A stretch of 13,752 bases of DNA from positions 1 through 13,752 of the forward strand of contig DASXEX010000055.1 in NCBI GenBank assembly GCA_036489905.1, read 5' to 3'. Positions 1-6,361 of this stretch are shown here, piece by piece. The notes under the pieces were generated by a model. That model searched no databases. It saw only the letters and a program-made list of their open reading frames with translations, and was not told the origin of the DNA. A program made the translations under genes and the position numbers. Source of the stretch: JAICLK01 sp036489905 (GTDB lineage Bacteria; Patescibacteriota; Saccharimonadia; Saccharimonadales; UBA4665). Position 1 is the first letter of the stretch. The number at the start of each line of letters is the position of its first letter.

Positions 1-79
1 GCTGGCCTTTTGGTAAGGCGAGGAGCTCCTGGCGGTCTGCAATGAGCTGCTTGGTAGCCGCAAGGTTTATTTTTGTCAT
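1..79 (-). CDS. Unidentified protein, N-terminal 26 codons (runs off left edge)
   Basis: Reading leftward from an ATG at 79-77, the frame stays open to the window edge and begins MTKINLAATKQLIADRQELL. It is mostly polar and helical in character, with no signal peptide. Upstream on the same strand are a -35-like TTGCAT (117-112) and a -10-like TAGCAT (94-89) separated by 17 bases. Only 9 bases separate the -10 from the ATG and there is no Shine-Dalgarno sequence, so a near-leaderless message is likely. The family cannot be named from 26 residues. It is divergent from the dehydrogenase remnant at 123. Confidence is moderate because the open frame is short. Confidence 0.5.
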   Translation of the reverse strand, partial: MTKINLAATKQLIADRQELLALPKGQ

Positions 80-88
80 TTACCGCTT

Positions 89-117
89 ATGCTAGCGCGG
101 TTATGTACGGGATGCAA
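89..117 (-). promoter_or_regulatory. Putative promoter of the left-edge minus-strand gene
   Basis: On the minus strand, TTGCAT (117-112), a 17-base spacer and TAGCAT (94-89) precede the ATG at 79. The hexamers match consensus only in part (3/6 and 4/6), but the spacing is ideal and agrees with the start chosen for that gene. Confidence 0.35.
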
Positions 118-122
118 GAGGG

Positions 123-416
123 GTGGGGCTGAGTAGTAACAATATTATTTCATCGAGCGCACTTGAACCGCACAAAAACAATTCTGCCTACGGCGCGGCT
201 AAGACGGCCGAAATGCATTTTTTCCAATCGTTGCAACAGGAATTCAAGCCGGAGCAATATCAAATCACCAATTTGTACCCGAGCGACATCGCCAGTCATG
301 GCCCAAATCCAGACGCCATGAGCGCGCAGGATTTAGCCGGCTTCGTCCGCGAACTGGCCGAATCCAAAGCAACTTTCTATTTGCGCGATGTAACGATGTA
401 TCCGGTCAAGAGGTAG
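123..416 (+). pseudogene. Short-chain dehydrogenase/reductase remnant (C-terminal part only)
   Basis: The 97 residues match the second half of a classical SDR. There is a serine cluster at 10-12, the catalytic Tyr23-Gly-Ala-Ala-Lys27 (YxxxK) 11-13 residues later, and a following NLYPSDI segment where SDRs usually have a PG-containing loop. The NAD(P)-binding first half (TGxxxGxG motif, NNAG motif) is absent. Upstream the same frame closes at a TAG at 93-95, and the opposite strand carries another gene. A normal SDR is about 240-280 aa, so this copy should lack cofactor binding. The nominal start is GTG at 123 without a clear ribosome site. It could be a decayed gene, or a translated fragment kept because it is co-transcribed with the YciI-like gene 6 bases downstream. 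Confidence 0.65.
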
Positions 417-422
417 CAAATC

Positions 423-770
423 ATGCAATTTCTAATCATCGGGCGTGATGGCAAGGACGACAAGGCGATGGAGCGGAGACTAAAGGCACGGCCGAATCAT
501 ATTTCAATGGGTGAAAAGCTGCGACAATCTGGCAATATGCGGTACGGCACCGCACTTTGGGATGACCAGAATCAGATGATCGGATCGGCGCTGCTTATGG
601 ATTTTCCATCAGAAAAAGAGCTACACGAATGGCTGGACGTCGAGCCGTATGTCACGGGCAAAGTCTGGCAAAAAGTCGAAATCCAGAAGTGCAACGTCCG
701 TGACCCGTGGCAATTCAACCGCCCAAAAGAATGGTTCGGGGCTAGGTCTGCCGGTGAGCAGGATCGTTAA
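423..770 (+). CDS. YciI-like (YCII-related) domain protein
   Basis: This 115-residue protein has the layout of the YCII-related family: an opening beta strand (MQFLIIGRDGKD), a helix with ERR, a conserved histidine at residue 26 in RPNHISMGEKL, then GTALWDDQ...MIGSALLMDF, WLDVEPYV and a closing strand. The family has a dimeric ferredoxin-like alpha/beta fold with a putative His-Asp dyad; most members have no known substrate. The ATG at 423 lies 9 bases after AGAGG (409-413), a plausible ribosome site that overlaps the end of the SDR remnant, so both are probably on one transcript. The C-terminal 20 residues, rich in Arg, Trp and Pro, extend past the usual domain end. The family call is fairly sure; the biochemical role is unknown. 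Confidence 0.75.
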   Translation: MQFLIIGRDGKDDKAMERRLKARPNHISMGEKLRQSGNMRYGTALWDDQNQMIGSALLMDFPSEKELHEWLDVEPYVTGKVWQKVEIQKCNVRDPWQFNRPKEWFGARSAGEQDR

Positions 771-783
771 AGTCAGCTACCTC

Positions 784-792
784 TGTTATAAT
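784..792 (+). promoter_or_regulatory. Extended -10 promoter for the SnoaL-like gene and lepA
   Basis: A perfect extended -10 element, TG-T-TATAAT (TG at 784-785, hexamer at 787-792), ends 8 bases before the ATG at 801. Transcription would therefore start at about 799-801, giving a leaderless or almost leaderless mRNA. No good -35 box is visible, which is normal for extended -10 promoters. The 11-base string CTCTGTTATAA here (781-791) recurs before the guanylate kinase gene (3483-3493). Confidence 0.6.
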
Positions 793-800
793 GTAATTTG

Positions 801-1169
801 ATGGAGCAATTGAATAATTTTTTGCATCAGTACGAACGGGCTGCGAATTCGCATGACTTTGCGCAAGTCGAGCCGCTGATAGCGGAAGACGCGGTGTATT
901 GGTTTTCGGACGGCTCCTTTGAGGGGCTCAAGGCCATCGCCAAAGCGTTTGAAGCAACTTGGGCGAAAATCCAAAACGAAGCGTATGCAATCACGAACGT
1001 CAGATGGATCGGCGTCGCTGCCGACAGCACGGTTTGTACCTATAACTTCCACTGGACGGGAATCGTAGACGGCAAAGAGCGGCACGGCGCTGGCCGCGGC
1101 ACGAACGTCGTCGTAAAATCCGGTGGCCGATGGAAGATGCTTCACGAGCACTTGAGTAAAATGCAATGA
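801..1169 (+). CDS. SnoaL/DUF4440-like (NTF2-fold) protein
   Basis: The 122-residue product fits the small NTF2-like cone fold: an N-terminal helix (NNFLHQYERAANSHDFAQVEPLIAED) followed by AVYWFSDG, a GLKAIAKAFEATW helix, then alternating strands ending in GGRWKMLHEHLSKMQ. The family includes polyketide cyclases (SnoaL), ketosteroid isomerase relatives and many small proteins of unknown role, so the substrate is not predictable. I start it at ATG 801 rather than the TTG three bases before, because 801 sits at the expected transcription start of the TATAAT promoter. Its TGA stop (1167-1169) overlaps the ATG of lepA (1166-1168) as ATGA, which implies translational coupling. It is the only gene seen here that ends in TGA. 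Confidence 0.7.
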   Translation: MEQLNNFLHQYERAANSHDFAQVEPLIAEDAVYWFSDGSFEGLKAIAKAFEATWAKIQNEAYAITNVRWIGVAADSTVCTYNFHWTGIVDGKERHGAGRGTNVVVKSGGRWKMLHEHLSKMQ

Positions 1170-2995
1170 TTCAAGACCACATTCGGAATTTTTGTATTAT
1201 TGCGCATATTGATCATGGGAAGTCGACGTTGGCCGACCGGCTGCTTGAACTTACCGGGACGGTTGAGAAGCGCGACATGCGCGAGCAGTTGCTCGACCGC
1301 ATGGATTTGGAGCGCGAGCGCGGGATTACGATCAAGCTGCAGCCGGTACGGATGAATTACAAAGACTTTCAGCTCAACTTGATTGATACACCTGGCCACG
1401 TAGATTTCAGCTACGAAGTTTCGCGCAGTTTGGAGGCGTGCGAAGGCGCGATTTTGGTCGTCGATGCGACGCAAGGTTTGCAGGCGCAGACTTTGGCGAA
1501 CGTCTATTTGGCGCTGGAAGCGGATTTAACTATCATTCCAGTGCTCAACAAAATTGATTTGCCCGCGGCGGACATTCCGAAAGTCAGCGCGGAAATTGTC
1601 AGCTTGCTCGGCTGCAAACTAGCGGACATTCTGCAAATCTCGGCCAAAACCGGCCAGGGCGTTGATAAAGTTTTGGAGCGCATCGTTGCCGACGTGCCGC
1701 CGCCAAACGGCAAGACTGACGCGCCAACCAGAGCGCTGATTTTTGACAGTTATTACGACGATTATCGCGGGGTGATTTTGTATGTTCGCGTGGTTGACGG
1801 GGAAATTAAAAAAGGCAGCCAGACCAAAATGATGGCTACCAATGCGCAAGGAATTGCGCTGGAAGTCGGTGCGCTCAAGCCCGACATGACGCCGAACGCA
1901 CAACTCAACACCGGCGAAATCGGCTACATTGTCACTAACCTAAAATCGACCCGCGAGGCGAAAGTTGGTGATACGGTGACTCTACCAACCGCCGCCACCA
2001 GCCCCACCACCGTCGTTCACTTTGGACATAGCAATGCTCGTTCCAATTCCATTATACCACTGCCTGGCTATCAGGACGTGAAGCCGTTTGTGTATGCCGG
2101 ATTTTTCCCGGAGTCGAATGAATTTTATCAAGAGCTGAAAGATGCAATTGAAAAGCTGAGTTTGAGTGATTCCGCGCTGCAGTTCGAGCCGGAGAATTCA
2201 CCGGTGCTCGGCTTTGGCGTGCGCGTCGGTTTTTTGGGTTTGCTGCACATGGACATTGTGCGCGAACGGTTGGAGCGCGAATACAATCTGGAACTTATCA
2301 TCACGAATCCGTCGACGGATTATCATATCGTACTGAATAACGGCGAGGAATTGGATATTAAAAGCGCAGCGGATTTGCCCGATCCGGCACAGATTGCCGA
2401 AATCCGCGAGCCGTGGATCAAGGGCGAAATCGTCGCGCCGCAGGAATACGTCGGCTCGATTATCCAACTCATCGCCGGCAAACGCGGCCTGCACAAAAAC
2501 CTGAGCTACGTCGACACCCGCGCGCTTATCGCGTTCGAGGCGCCGCTCGCCAACCTTTTGACCGACTTTTACGATCAGCTCAAAAGCCTGACCAGCGGCT
2601 ACGGTTCGTTCAATTATGAGCTGGACGATTACCGCGCCGAAGATTTGGTGCGGCTGGATTTTTACGTGGCGGGCGAAAAAGTCGACGCGCTCGGCATAAT
2701 GGTGCACCGTTCTGAAGCGCAAAGTCTCGGCCGCACGACAGTTGAAAAATTAAAAGAAGTCATCCCGCGCCAAAATTTCCAAGTCGCCCTGCAGGCCGCG
2801 ATTGGTGGCAAATTCATCGCCCGCGAAGATTTAAGTGCCTACCGCAAAGACGTGACGACTGGCCTGTACGGCGGCGACGTCAGCCGCAAGAAAAAAGTTT
2901 TGGCCAAGCAGGCCAAAGGCAAAAAGCGCCTGAAACGTTTCGGCAAAGTCGACATCCCAGCCGAAGCCTTTACCGTCATGCTCAAACGTGATTAG
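1166..2995 (+). CDS. lepA: Elongation factor 4 (LepA), ribosome-associated GTPase
   Basis: The 609-residue protein is full length for LepA/EF-4, a cytoplasmic translational GTPase that acts on ribosomes and in 30S biogenesis. The G-domain motifs are intact: G1 AHIDHGKS (13-20), switch RGITIK (52-57), G3 DTPGH (74-78), G4 NKID (128-131) and G5 SAK. They are followed by domain II, two EF-G-like alpha/beta domains (the segment with GFGVRVGFLGLLHMDIVRER is typical), and the LepA-specific C-terminal domain with the basic stretch VSRKKKVLAKQAKGKKRLK. LepA keeps this basic tail where EF-G has domain IV. The start overlaps the preceding stop as ATGA and has no strong Shine-Dalgarno, so translation probably depends on coupling to the SnoaL-like gene. 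It ends 4 bases from the convergent bcp gene. Confidence 0.97.
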   Translation: MIQDHIRNFCIIAHIDHGKSTLADRLLELTGTVEKRDMREQLLDRMDLERERGITIKLQPVRMNYKDFQLNLIDTPGHVDFSYEVSRSLEACEGAILVVDATQGLQAQTLANVYLALEADLTIIPVLNKIDLPAADIPKVSAEIVSLLGCKLADILQISAKTGQGVDKVLERIVADVPPPNGKTDAPTRALIFDSYYDDYRGVILYVRVVDGEIKKGSQTKMMATNAQGIALEVGALKPDMTPNAQLNTGEIGYIVTNLKSTREAKVGDTVTLPTAATSPTTVVHFGHSNARSNSIIPLPGYQDVKPFVYAGFFPESNEFYQELKDAIEKLSLSDSALQFEPENSPVLGFGVRVGFLGLLHMDIVRERLEREYNLELIITNPSTDYHIVLNNGEELDIKSAADLPDPAQIAEIREPWIKGEIVAPQEYVGSIIQLIAGKRGLHKNLSYVDTRALIAFEAPLANLLTDFYDQLKSLTSGYGSFNYELDDYRAEDLVRLDFYVAGEKVDALGIMVHRSEAQSLGRTTVEKLKEVIPRQNFQVALQAAIGGKFIAREDLSAYRKDVTTGLYGGDVSRKKKVLAKQAKGKKRLKRFGKVDIPAEAFTVMLKRD

Positions 2996-2999
2996 TGCT

Positions 3000-3458
3000 T
3001 TAAGCCTGTAGCGCTTTCAAGTCCCGAATAATCTCGGTAGCATGGCTTTTCGGGTCGACACCTTCGAATTTTTTGGCGATGCTGCCCGCGGGATTGATGA
3101 TAAACGTGTTGCGTTTGGTGCCGAGAAATTCTTTGCCCATAAATTTCTGCGGTTTCCACGAATCGTAGGCCTCGATAGTTTTGTGTTCGGGGTCGCTGAG
3201 CAGCATAAAATTTAGATGATACTTGTCGACGAATTTTTTGTGTGAGTCGACCGAATCTTTGCTGACACCGACAATTTCGGCGTTGCCAAGTTCTACGATT
3301 GCCTCGCGTTCGTCGCGGAAACTGCAAGCCTCAGCCGAGCAGCCCGGCGTATCGTCCTTCGGATAAAAATACAACACCAACCATTTGCCAGCGTAATCTT
3401 GTAGTGAACGCACCTTGCCGTTCTGATCCGGTAGGCTAAAATTCGGCGCTTTTTGCAT
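3000..3458 (-). CDS. bcp: Thioredoxin-dependent peroxiredoxin, Bcp/PrxQ type
   Basis: This 152-residue cytoplasmic thiol peroxidase reduces hydrogen peroxide and organic hydroperoxides with electrons from thioredoxin. The active-site motif DDTPGCSAEACSFRD contains the peroxidatic Cys40 and, five residues on, the resolving Cys45, the atypical 2-Cys arrangement of the alpha-helical Bcp/PrxQ subgroup. The conserved start APNFSLPDQNGK and the late GTKRNTFIINPAG strand also fit, and the length is standard. The ATG at 3458-3456 follows GAGGAGGG with a 4-6 base gap, one of the strongest ribosome sites in the window. The gene converges on lepA with only 4 bases between the stops and no hairpin there. 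Its promoter overlaps that of the divergent guanylate-kinase-like gene. Confidence 0.95.
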   Translation of the reverse strand: MQKAPNFSLPDQNGKVRSLQDYAGKWLVLYFYPKDDTPGCSAEACSFRDEREAIVELGNAEIVGVSKDSVDSHKKFVDKYHLNFMLLSDPEHKTIEAYDSWKPQKFMGKEFLGTKRNTFIINPAGSIAKKFEGVDPKSHATEIIRDLKALQA

Positions 3459-3485
3459 AATACCCTCCTCAAAAGCGTTAGGCTC

Positions 3486-3494
3486 TGTTATAAA
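3486..3494 (+). promoter_or_regulatory. Extended -10 element of the gmk-like gene, near-symmetric toward bcp
   Basis: TG-T-TATAAA (TG 3486-3487, hexamer 3489-3494) ends 6 bases before the ATG at 3501, so the transcript should be leaderless. Read on the minus strand, bases 3492-3487 give TATAAC, a -10-like box in the right region for bcp, whose start codon is at 3458. The core TTATAA (3488-3493) is its own reverse complement, so one site may serve both directions. Confidence 0.5.
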
Positions 3495-3500
3495 TGTACC

Positions 3501-4232
3501 ATGAACCAGCTAAAACACATGGCCGAGTTCCGCTCGGTTCTGGCGGATTATAAGCCATCTTTAGTCGCTCGCAAATTGCTTGAGAAAACCAAATTGGTTT
3601 TGCTGCTTGCACCGAGTGGTGGTGGTCGAAATACCATAATTGATAAGTTAATCGAGACCGGCAATTACCACTACGTCGTTTCGGACACGACTCGCGATAA
3701 GCGAGTTAATAATGGCGTGCTCGAACAAAATGGTCGCGAGTACTGGTTTAGAAGCGAAGCAGAAATTCTAAATGACCTGAAGCAGGGCAAATTTCTGGAA
3801 GCACAAATTATCCACAATCAGCAAGTTTCGGGCATCAGTATGCGCGAGTTAGAGAAAGCCGGATCTTTACACAAAATCGCTATCAACGAAGTAGACACGT
3901 TGGGCATATCTAATGTCGCGCCAACGAAGCCTGATACTATTGGCGTGATCATCCTGCCACCGAGCTTTCAGGAATGGCTACGCCGCATAGAAGCGCGAGG
4001 GGCAATGGACGTTACCGAACGCCAGCGTCGCTTTGAAACTGCAGCAGAGATTTTTGAAATGGCTAAAGATGGCACGTATCCAATCATCATTAACGATAAG
4101 CTTGATGTGGTTGTGAACAAACTGGACCAGTTGGCTCGTCTTGGAGAATTAGAGCAAGACCAGCAGCAGGTGCGCCAGCTTGCCGCAAACTTGTATCGCG
4201 AAACTAAAGCCTATTTAAGCGGCCGTGCCTAA
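3501..4232 (+). CDS. Guanylate kinase-like protein with an altered P-loop
   Basis: The 243-residue product aligns along its length with guanylate kinase, which converts GMP plus ATP to GDP plus ADP. Recognisable parts are the P-loop region LLLAPSGGGRNTII (residues 34-47), the GMP-binding segment SDTTRDKR...LEQNGREYWF, GKFLEA, INEVDTLG (matching the usual DxxG region) and the lid region LPPSFQEWLRRIEARGAMDVTERQRRFE. Two things differ. The P-loop lysine (usual GxGKS/T) is arginine 43, and the YGT motif of the GMP site reads SGI. About 30 extra residues precede the P-loop and a helical tail follows, against about 205 residues for standard Gmk. I chose ATG 3501 because the promoter ends 6 bases before it; an earlier in-frame start at 3453 would lie upstream of that promoter. 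It may be an active variant or a non-catalytic paralogue. Confidence 0.75.
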   Translation: MNQLKHMAEFRSVLADYKPSLVARKLLEKTKLVLLLAPSGGGRNTIIDKLIETGNYHYVVSDTTRDKRVNNGVLEQNGREYWFRSEAEILNDLKQGKFLEAQIIHNQQVSGISMRELEKAGSLHKIAINEVDTLGISNVAPTKPDTIGVIILPPSFQEWLRRIEARGAMDVTERQRRFETAAEIFEMAKDGTYPIIINDKLDVVVNKLDQLARLGELEQDQQQVRQLAANLYRETKAYLSGRA

Positions 4233-4240
4233 AATCTGTC

Positions 4241-4260
4241 ATTCCCGGCCGATCGGGAAT
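4241..4260 (+). repeat. dRS3-like inverted repeat (ATTCCC-N8-GGGAAT)
   Basis: ATTCCC (4241-4246) and GGGAAT (4255-4260) flank eight bases, and the stem extends to 7 bp (ATTCCCG/CGGGAAT) with a 6-base loop. This equals the consensus form of the neisserial dRS3 element and resembles dispersed GTCATTCCCG...GGGAATCCAG repeats of many bacteria. It lies 8 bases after the guanylate-kinase-like stop. There is no T-tract, so it is not a classical terminator. Confidence 0.6.
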
Positions 4261-4284
4261 CCAGTGCCAGCTATCATTTGCGGC

Positions 4285-4323
4285 AAAGAAATAAAACCGA
4301 GAGAGCTCTTAAGCTCTCTCGGT
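4285..4323 (-). terminator. Rho-independent terminator of the serine hydrolase gene
   Basis: A perfect 12-bp stem (4296-4307 pairs with 4312-4323, arms ACCGAGAGAGCT and AGCTCTCTCGGT) encloses a 4-base loop. On the minus strand it is followed by TTTATTTCTTT (down to 4285). It begins 26 bases after the stop codon of the minus-strand gene. On the plus strand there is no T-run after the stem, so termination is directional. Confidence 0.9.
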
Positions 4324-4349
4324 CATTCCAGATCCCTACAAAATTTAGC

Positions 4350-5438
4350 TTAGTAGAGAACTTTCTTTGCTTCGGGCTGTATGTTTTGGGTCGGGTTTTG
4401 TGGCGTTTGCGTCGGAGTCATGCCGGGTTGCGGCTTGTCGCCGGCGAAACGCAGGATGTCGAGGCCCATTTGCTTCAGCGAGTTTTCCGCCTGAGTCGTC
4501 AGGTCGGTGCTGTTGGAGAAATTACTCGTCAAAAACGAATAGGCGTACGAACGGTGCGTCTGGGAATTGTAAATAATTCCGACGTCGTGGCGATTCGTGC
4601 CCGAACCCGTCGGGTCATCGAGGATGCCAACTTTATTCGCGAGCGTTATGTAGCTGTTGCCGGCAAGCTGGCTGCGCACGCCGTAGTCGGTAAAGATATT
4701 CGTCGCCATCGCATTTTGCATGAGCTGCTCGTAGCCGTCTTTGGTTTTTTGAACTTGCTTCATAACCCAGAGCGATTCAGTTGCAGTCGTGTTTCCCAGA
4801 TAAAACTGGTCAGGGCCGACTATCATCAGGCGGGTCTGAACAAGCTGCGGATACTGCTCGAGCCGCGCGTTCACGGCAAATGCGCCGCCAAGCGGCTGGT
4901 TTACAAGCACTACGACGGCAGTATTTCCCGAACGGTTCAGCATGTCCTGAATGAGCTGCTGAACGGTGGCGGTGAGCGGCGCGCCCGGCTGATCGTAGAA
5001 GCCATCTCCGGCGCGAACATCAGCGGCTGTCCAGGTAAGTTTGTCAGAAAGATGTATCTTGCCAGACCGCAAATCTTGCTCCAAAAGCATCGCGACAGGC
5101 AATTTGTTGATGCTCGCCGCGAAATGCGACGTCGCCGTGTCATGGCTGACGAGCGTTTGCCCGGTCTGCAGATTGGCAATTTTGACGCTCGTTATAACCC
5201 CCACTGACTCGTTTTGCTGGATAACCTGGTCAATTTTATAACGCAAATCAGCTGTCTTGACGGGGTTGTCGGCAGCTAGGCTCGCCGAAGCGGAATCGCC
5301 CTGCGAACTTTGCGCCGAGACCGTCGCCGCAGCGATTGGCGTCAACACGATCGCCAGCACCGGAATAATTATCGAGCTGATCCTGACGAATTGTCGCCCG
5401 CGATGACTTAAATGATAGGCTTTGATTTTTTTATGCAT
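4350..5438 (-). CDS. Secreted beta-lactamase-fold serine hydrolase (PBP-like)
   Basis: The 362-residue protein belongs to the serine beta-lactamase/DD-peptidase superfamily (class A-like). A basic N-terminus and a hydrophobic stretch at about 20-41 ending VSA-QS form a signal peptide, probably cleaved after Ala42. The three active-site motifs are present: SxxK as Ser109-Ile-Asn-Lys112, SxN as Ser170-Gly-Asn172 and KTG as Lys269-Val-Gly271. The stretch before NTTATESLW, where class A beta-lactamases have their deacylating Glu166, shows no glutamate, so drug hydrolysis is doubtful and a cell-wall role or weak activity is more likely. The tail (about 335-362) is rich in Pro, Thr and Gln. I start at ATG 5438, 5 bases after AAGGAG; the GTG six bases earlier would abut the ribosome site. 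It is divergent from hrcA and ends in a strong terminator. Confidence 0.8.
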   Translation of the reverse strand: MHKKIKAYHLSHRGRQFVRISSIIIPVLAIVLTPIAAATVSAQSSQGDSASASLAADNPVKTADLRYKIDQVIQQNESVGVITSVKIANLQTGQTLVSHDTATSHFAASINKLPVAMLLEQDLRSGKIHLSDKLTWTAADVRAGDGFYDQPGAPLTATVQQLIQDMLNRSGNTAVVVLVNQPLGGAFAVNARLEQYPQLVQTRLMIVGPDQFYLGNTTATESLWVMKQVQKTKDGYEQLMQNAMATNIFTDYGVRSQLAGNSYITLANKVGILDDPTGSGTNRHDVGIIYNSQTHRSYAYSFLTSNFSNSTDLTTQAENSLKQMGLDILRFAGDKPQPGMTPTQTPQNPTQNIQPEAKKVLY

Positions 5439-5520
5439 ACGCACTCCTTTTTTTAACCTTCCAAAGGTTAGCAGGCATCATCCGACAAAGATATAAAAAA
5501 TCTCACAGCCAAATTGCAGG

Positions 5521-5547
5521 TTGGCACTCTTGAGTTTTGAGTGCCAG
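5521..5547 (+). promoter_or_regulatory. CIRCE operator of the hrcA operon
   Basis: Arms TTGGCACTC (5521-5529) and GAGTGCCAG (5539-5547) are separated by exactly nine bases, the fixed geometry of CIRCE, whose consensus arms are TTAGCACTC and GAGTGCTAA. The A-to-G change in the left arm is matched by T-to-C in the right arm, so the core symmetry is kept. This is the binding site for HrcA, encoded just downstream. Confidence 0.93.
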
Positions 5548-5558
5548 CAAGGTATAAT
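5530..5558 (+). promoter_or_regulatory. hrcA promoter embedded in CIRCE
   Basis: TTGAGT (5530-5535), a 17-base spacer and TATAAT (5553-5558) form a near-consensus sigma-70-type promoter. The -35 box fills the first six bases of the CIRCE spacer, so bound HrcA should block RNA polymerase. The predicted start near 5565 leaves a leader of about 90 bases before the hrcA ATG at 5657. Confidence 0.88.
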
Positions 5559-5656
5559 CTGAGTTGTTAAAAGGGGAAAAGAGCAGCCGGAGCGACGAAT
5601 TTAGTTCGGTGCCCCGCGCGATGAGAAAAACCGTAGGTTTGTCTCATGGAGAAATC

Positions 5657-6361
5657 ATGACCGAGCGTCAAAAGCAAATCTTATCATCGATTATCGAGCA
5701 ATACGCCGAAGTGGCGAGCCCAGTTGGTTCGCAGTTGCTTGCCAAAGTTTTTGGTGTATCTTCGGCTACGATTCGCGCCGAAATGGCCGAGCTCGAGCGC
5801 GGCGGCTTCATCGCCCAACCGCACACCAGCGCCGGCCGCGTGCCGACCGACAAGGGTTACAGATTTTATGTTAATAACTTGAGCCAAGAAAAAGAAGGCG
5901 TAATTGGTCCGCGAGCCGAGCGTGCGCTGACCGCCCGCGTGTCGAGCGGCGGTTTGCCCGAGCGCACGATTCGAAATGCCGTGGACACACTCGTGGAGCT
6001 GACGCACAATCTCGGCCTGGCGACCATCGGCAATCAATTATATATGAGCGGTTTGTCTAATCTTTTCGGCCAGCCGGAATTTATGCAGCGCGGGCAAGTC
6101 CAGCAAGTGGCGCAATTGCTCGACAATCTCGAGCCGTGGCTGCACGAAGCCGCACCGAACCAGCCGCTGAGCGTTTACATTGGCGAGGAAAATCCGATCG
6201 GCCGCAGTGCCGGCGCTAGCCTTATTATCAGTCGTTTTCGCAGCCCGTATTCCGACCACAGCTACATCGGCATCCTCGGCCCAACGCGTCAACAATACCG
6301 CGACGTCATGACACTCGTCCGTCACACCGGCGAAGCACTCGAGGAGGTTTTGTATGAGTAG
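5657..6361 (+). CDS. hrcA: Heat-inducible transcription repressor HrcA, short form
   Basis: HrcA represses heat-shock operons by binding CIRCE, and its activity depends on GroEL in other bacteria. The N-terminal winged helix is clear: MTERQKQILSSIIEQY (1-16), PVGSQLL (22-28), SATIRAEMAELERGGFI (36-52), QPHTSAGRVPTDKGYRFYV (54-72). The C-terminal GAF-like part is also clear: SGLSNLFGQPEF (131-142), VYIGEEN (173-179), GILGPTRQQYRDVM (205-218). The 234 residues are about 100 fewer than the usual 340: after VELTHNLGLAT (113-123) the protein jumps directly to the late region, skipping the central segment that includes the inserted dimerisation domain. I start at ATG 5657, 5 bases after GGAG (5648-5651); ATG 5621 is in frame but has no ribosome site. 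Its end overlaps the next ORF by 8 bases. Confidence 0.93.
   Translation: MTERQKQILSSIIEQYAEVASPVGSQLLAKVFGVSSATIRAEMAELERGGFIAQPHTSAGRVPTDKGYRFYVNNLSQEKEGVIGPRAERALTARVSSGGLPERTIRNAVDTLVELTHNLGLATIGNQLYMSGLSNLFGQPEFMQRGQVQQVAQLLDNLEPWLHEAAPNQPLSVYIGEENPIGRSAGASLIISRFRSPYSDHSYIGILGPTRQQYRDVMTLVRHTGEALEEVLYE

Noticed and set aside
2198..2722. Minus-strand 174-codon frame opposite lepA
   Set aside because: Fully inside lepA, whose protein is conserved through this region; no motif or ribosome site.
4278..5207. Plus-strand 309-codon open frame opposite the serine hydrolase
   Set aside because: Arg-rich product without family motifs; the minus strand carries a complete enzyme with signal peptide, catalytic motifs, ribosome site and terminator.
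4350..5438. Antibiotic-resistance beta-lactamase
   Set aside because: Fold and SxxK motif alone do not show it; the deacylating glutamate of class A is not seen.
5646..5660. Four-codon upstream ORF (ATG GAG AAA TCA TGA) overlapping the hrcA start
   Set aside because: Its ATG contains part of the hrcA ribosome site, and such ATGA overlaps arise by chance; no evidence of a regulatory role.
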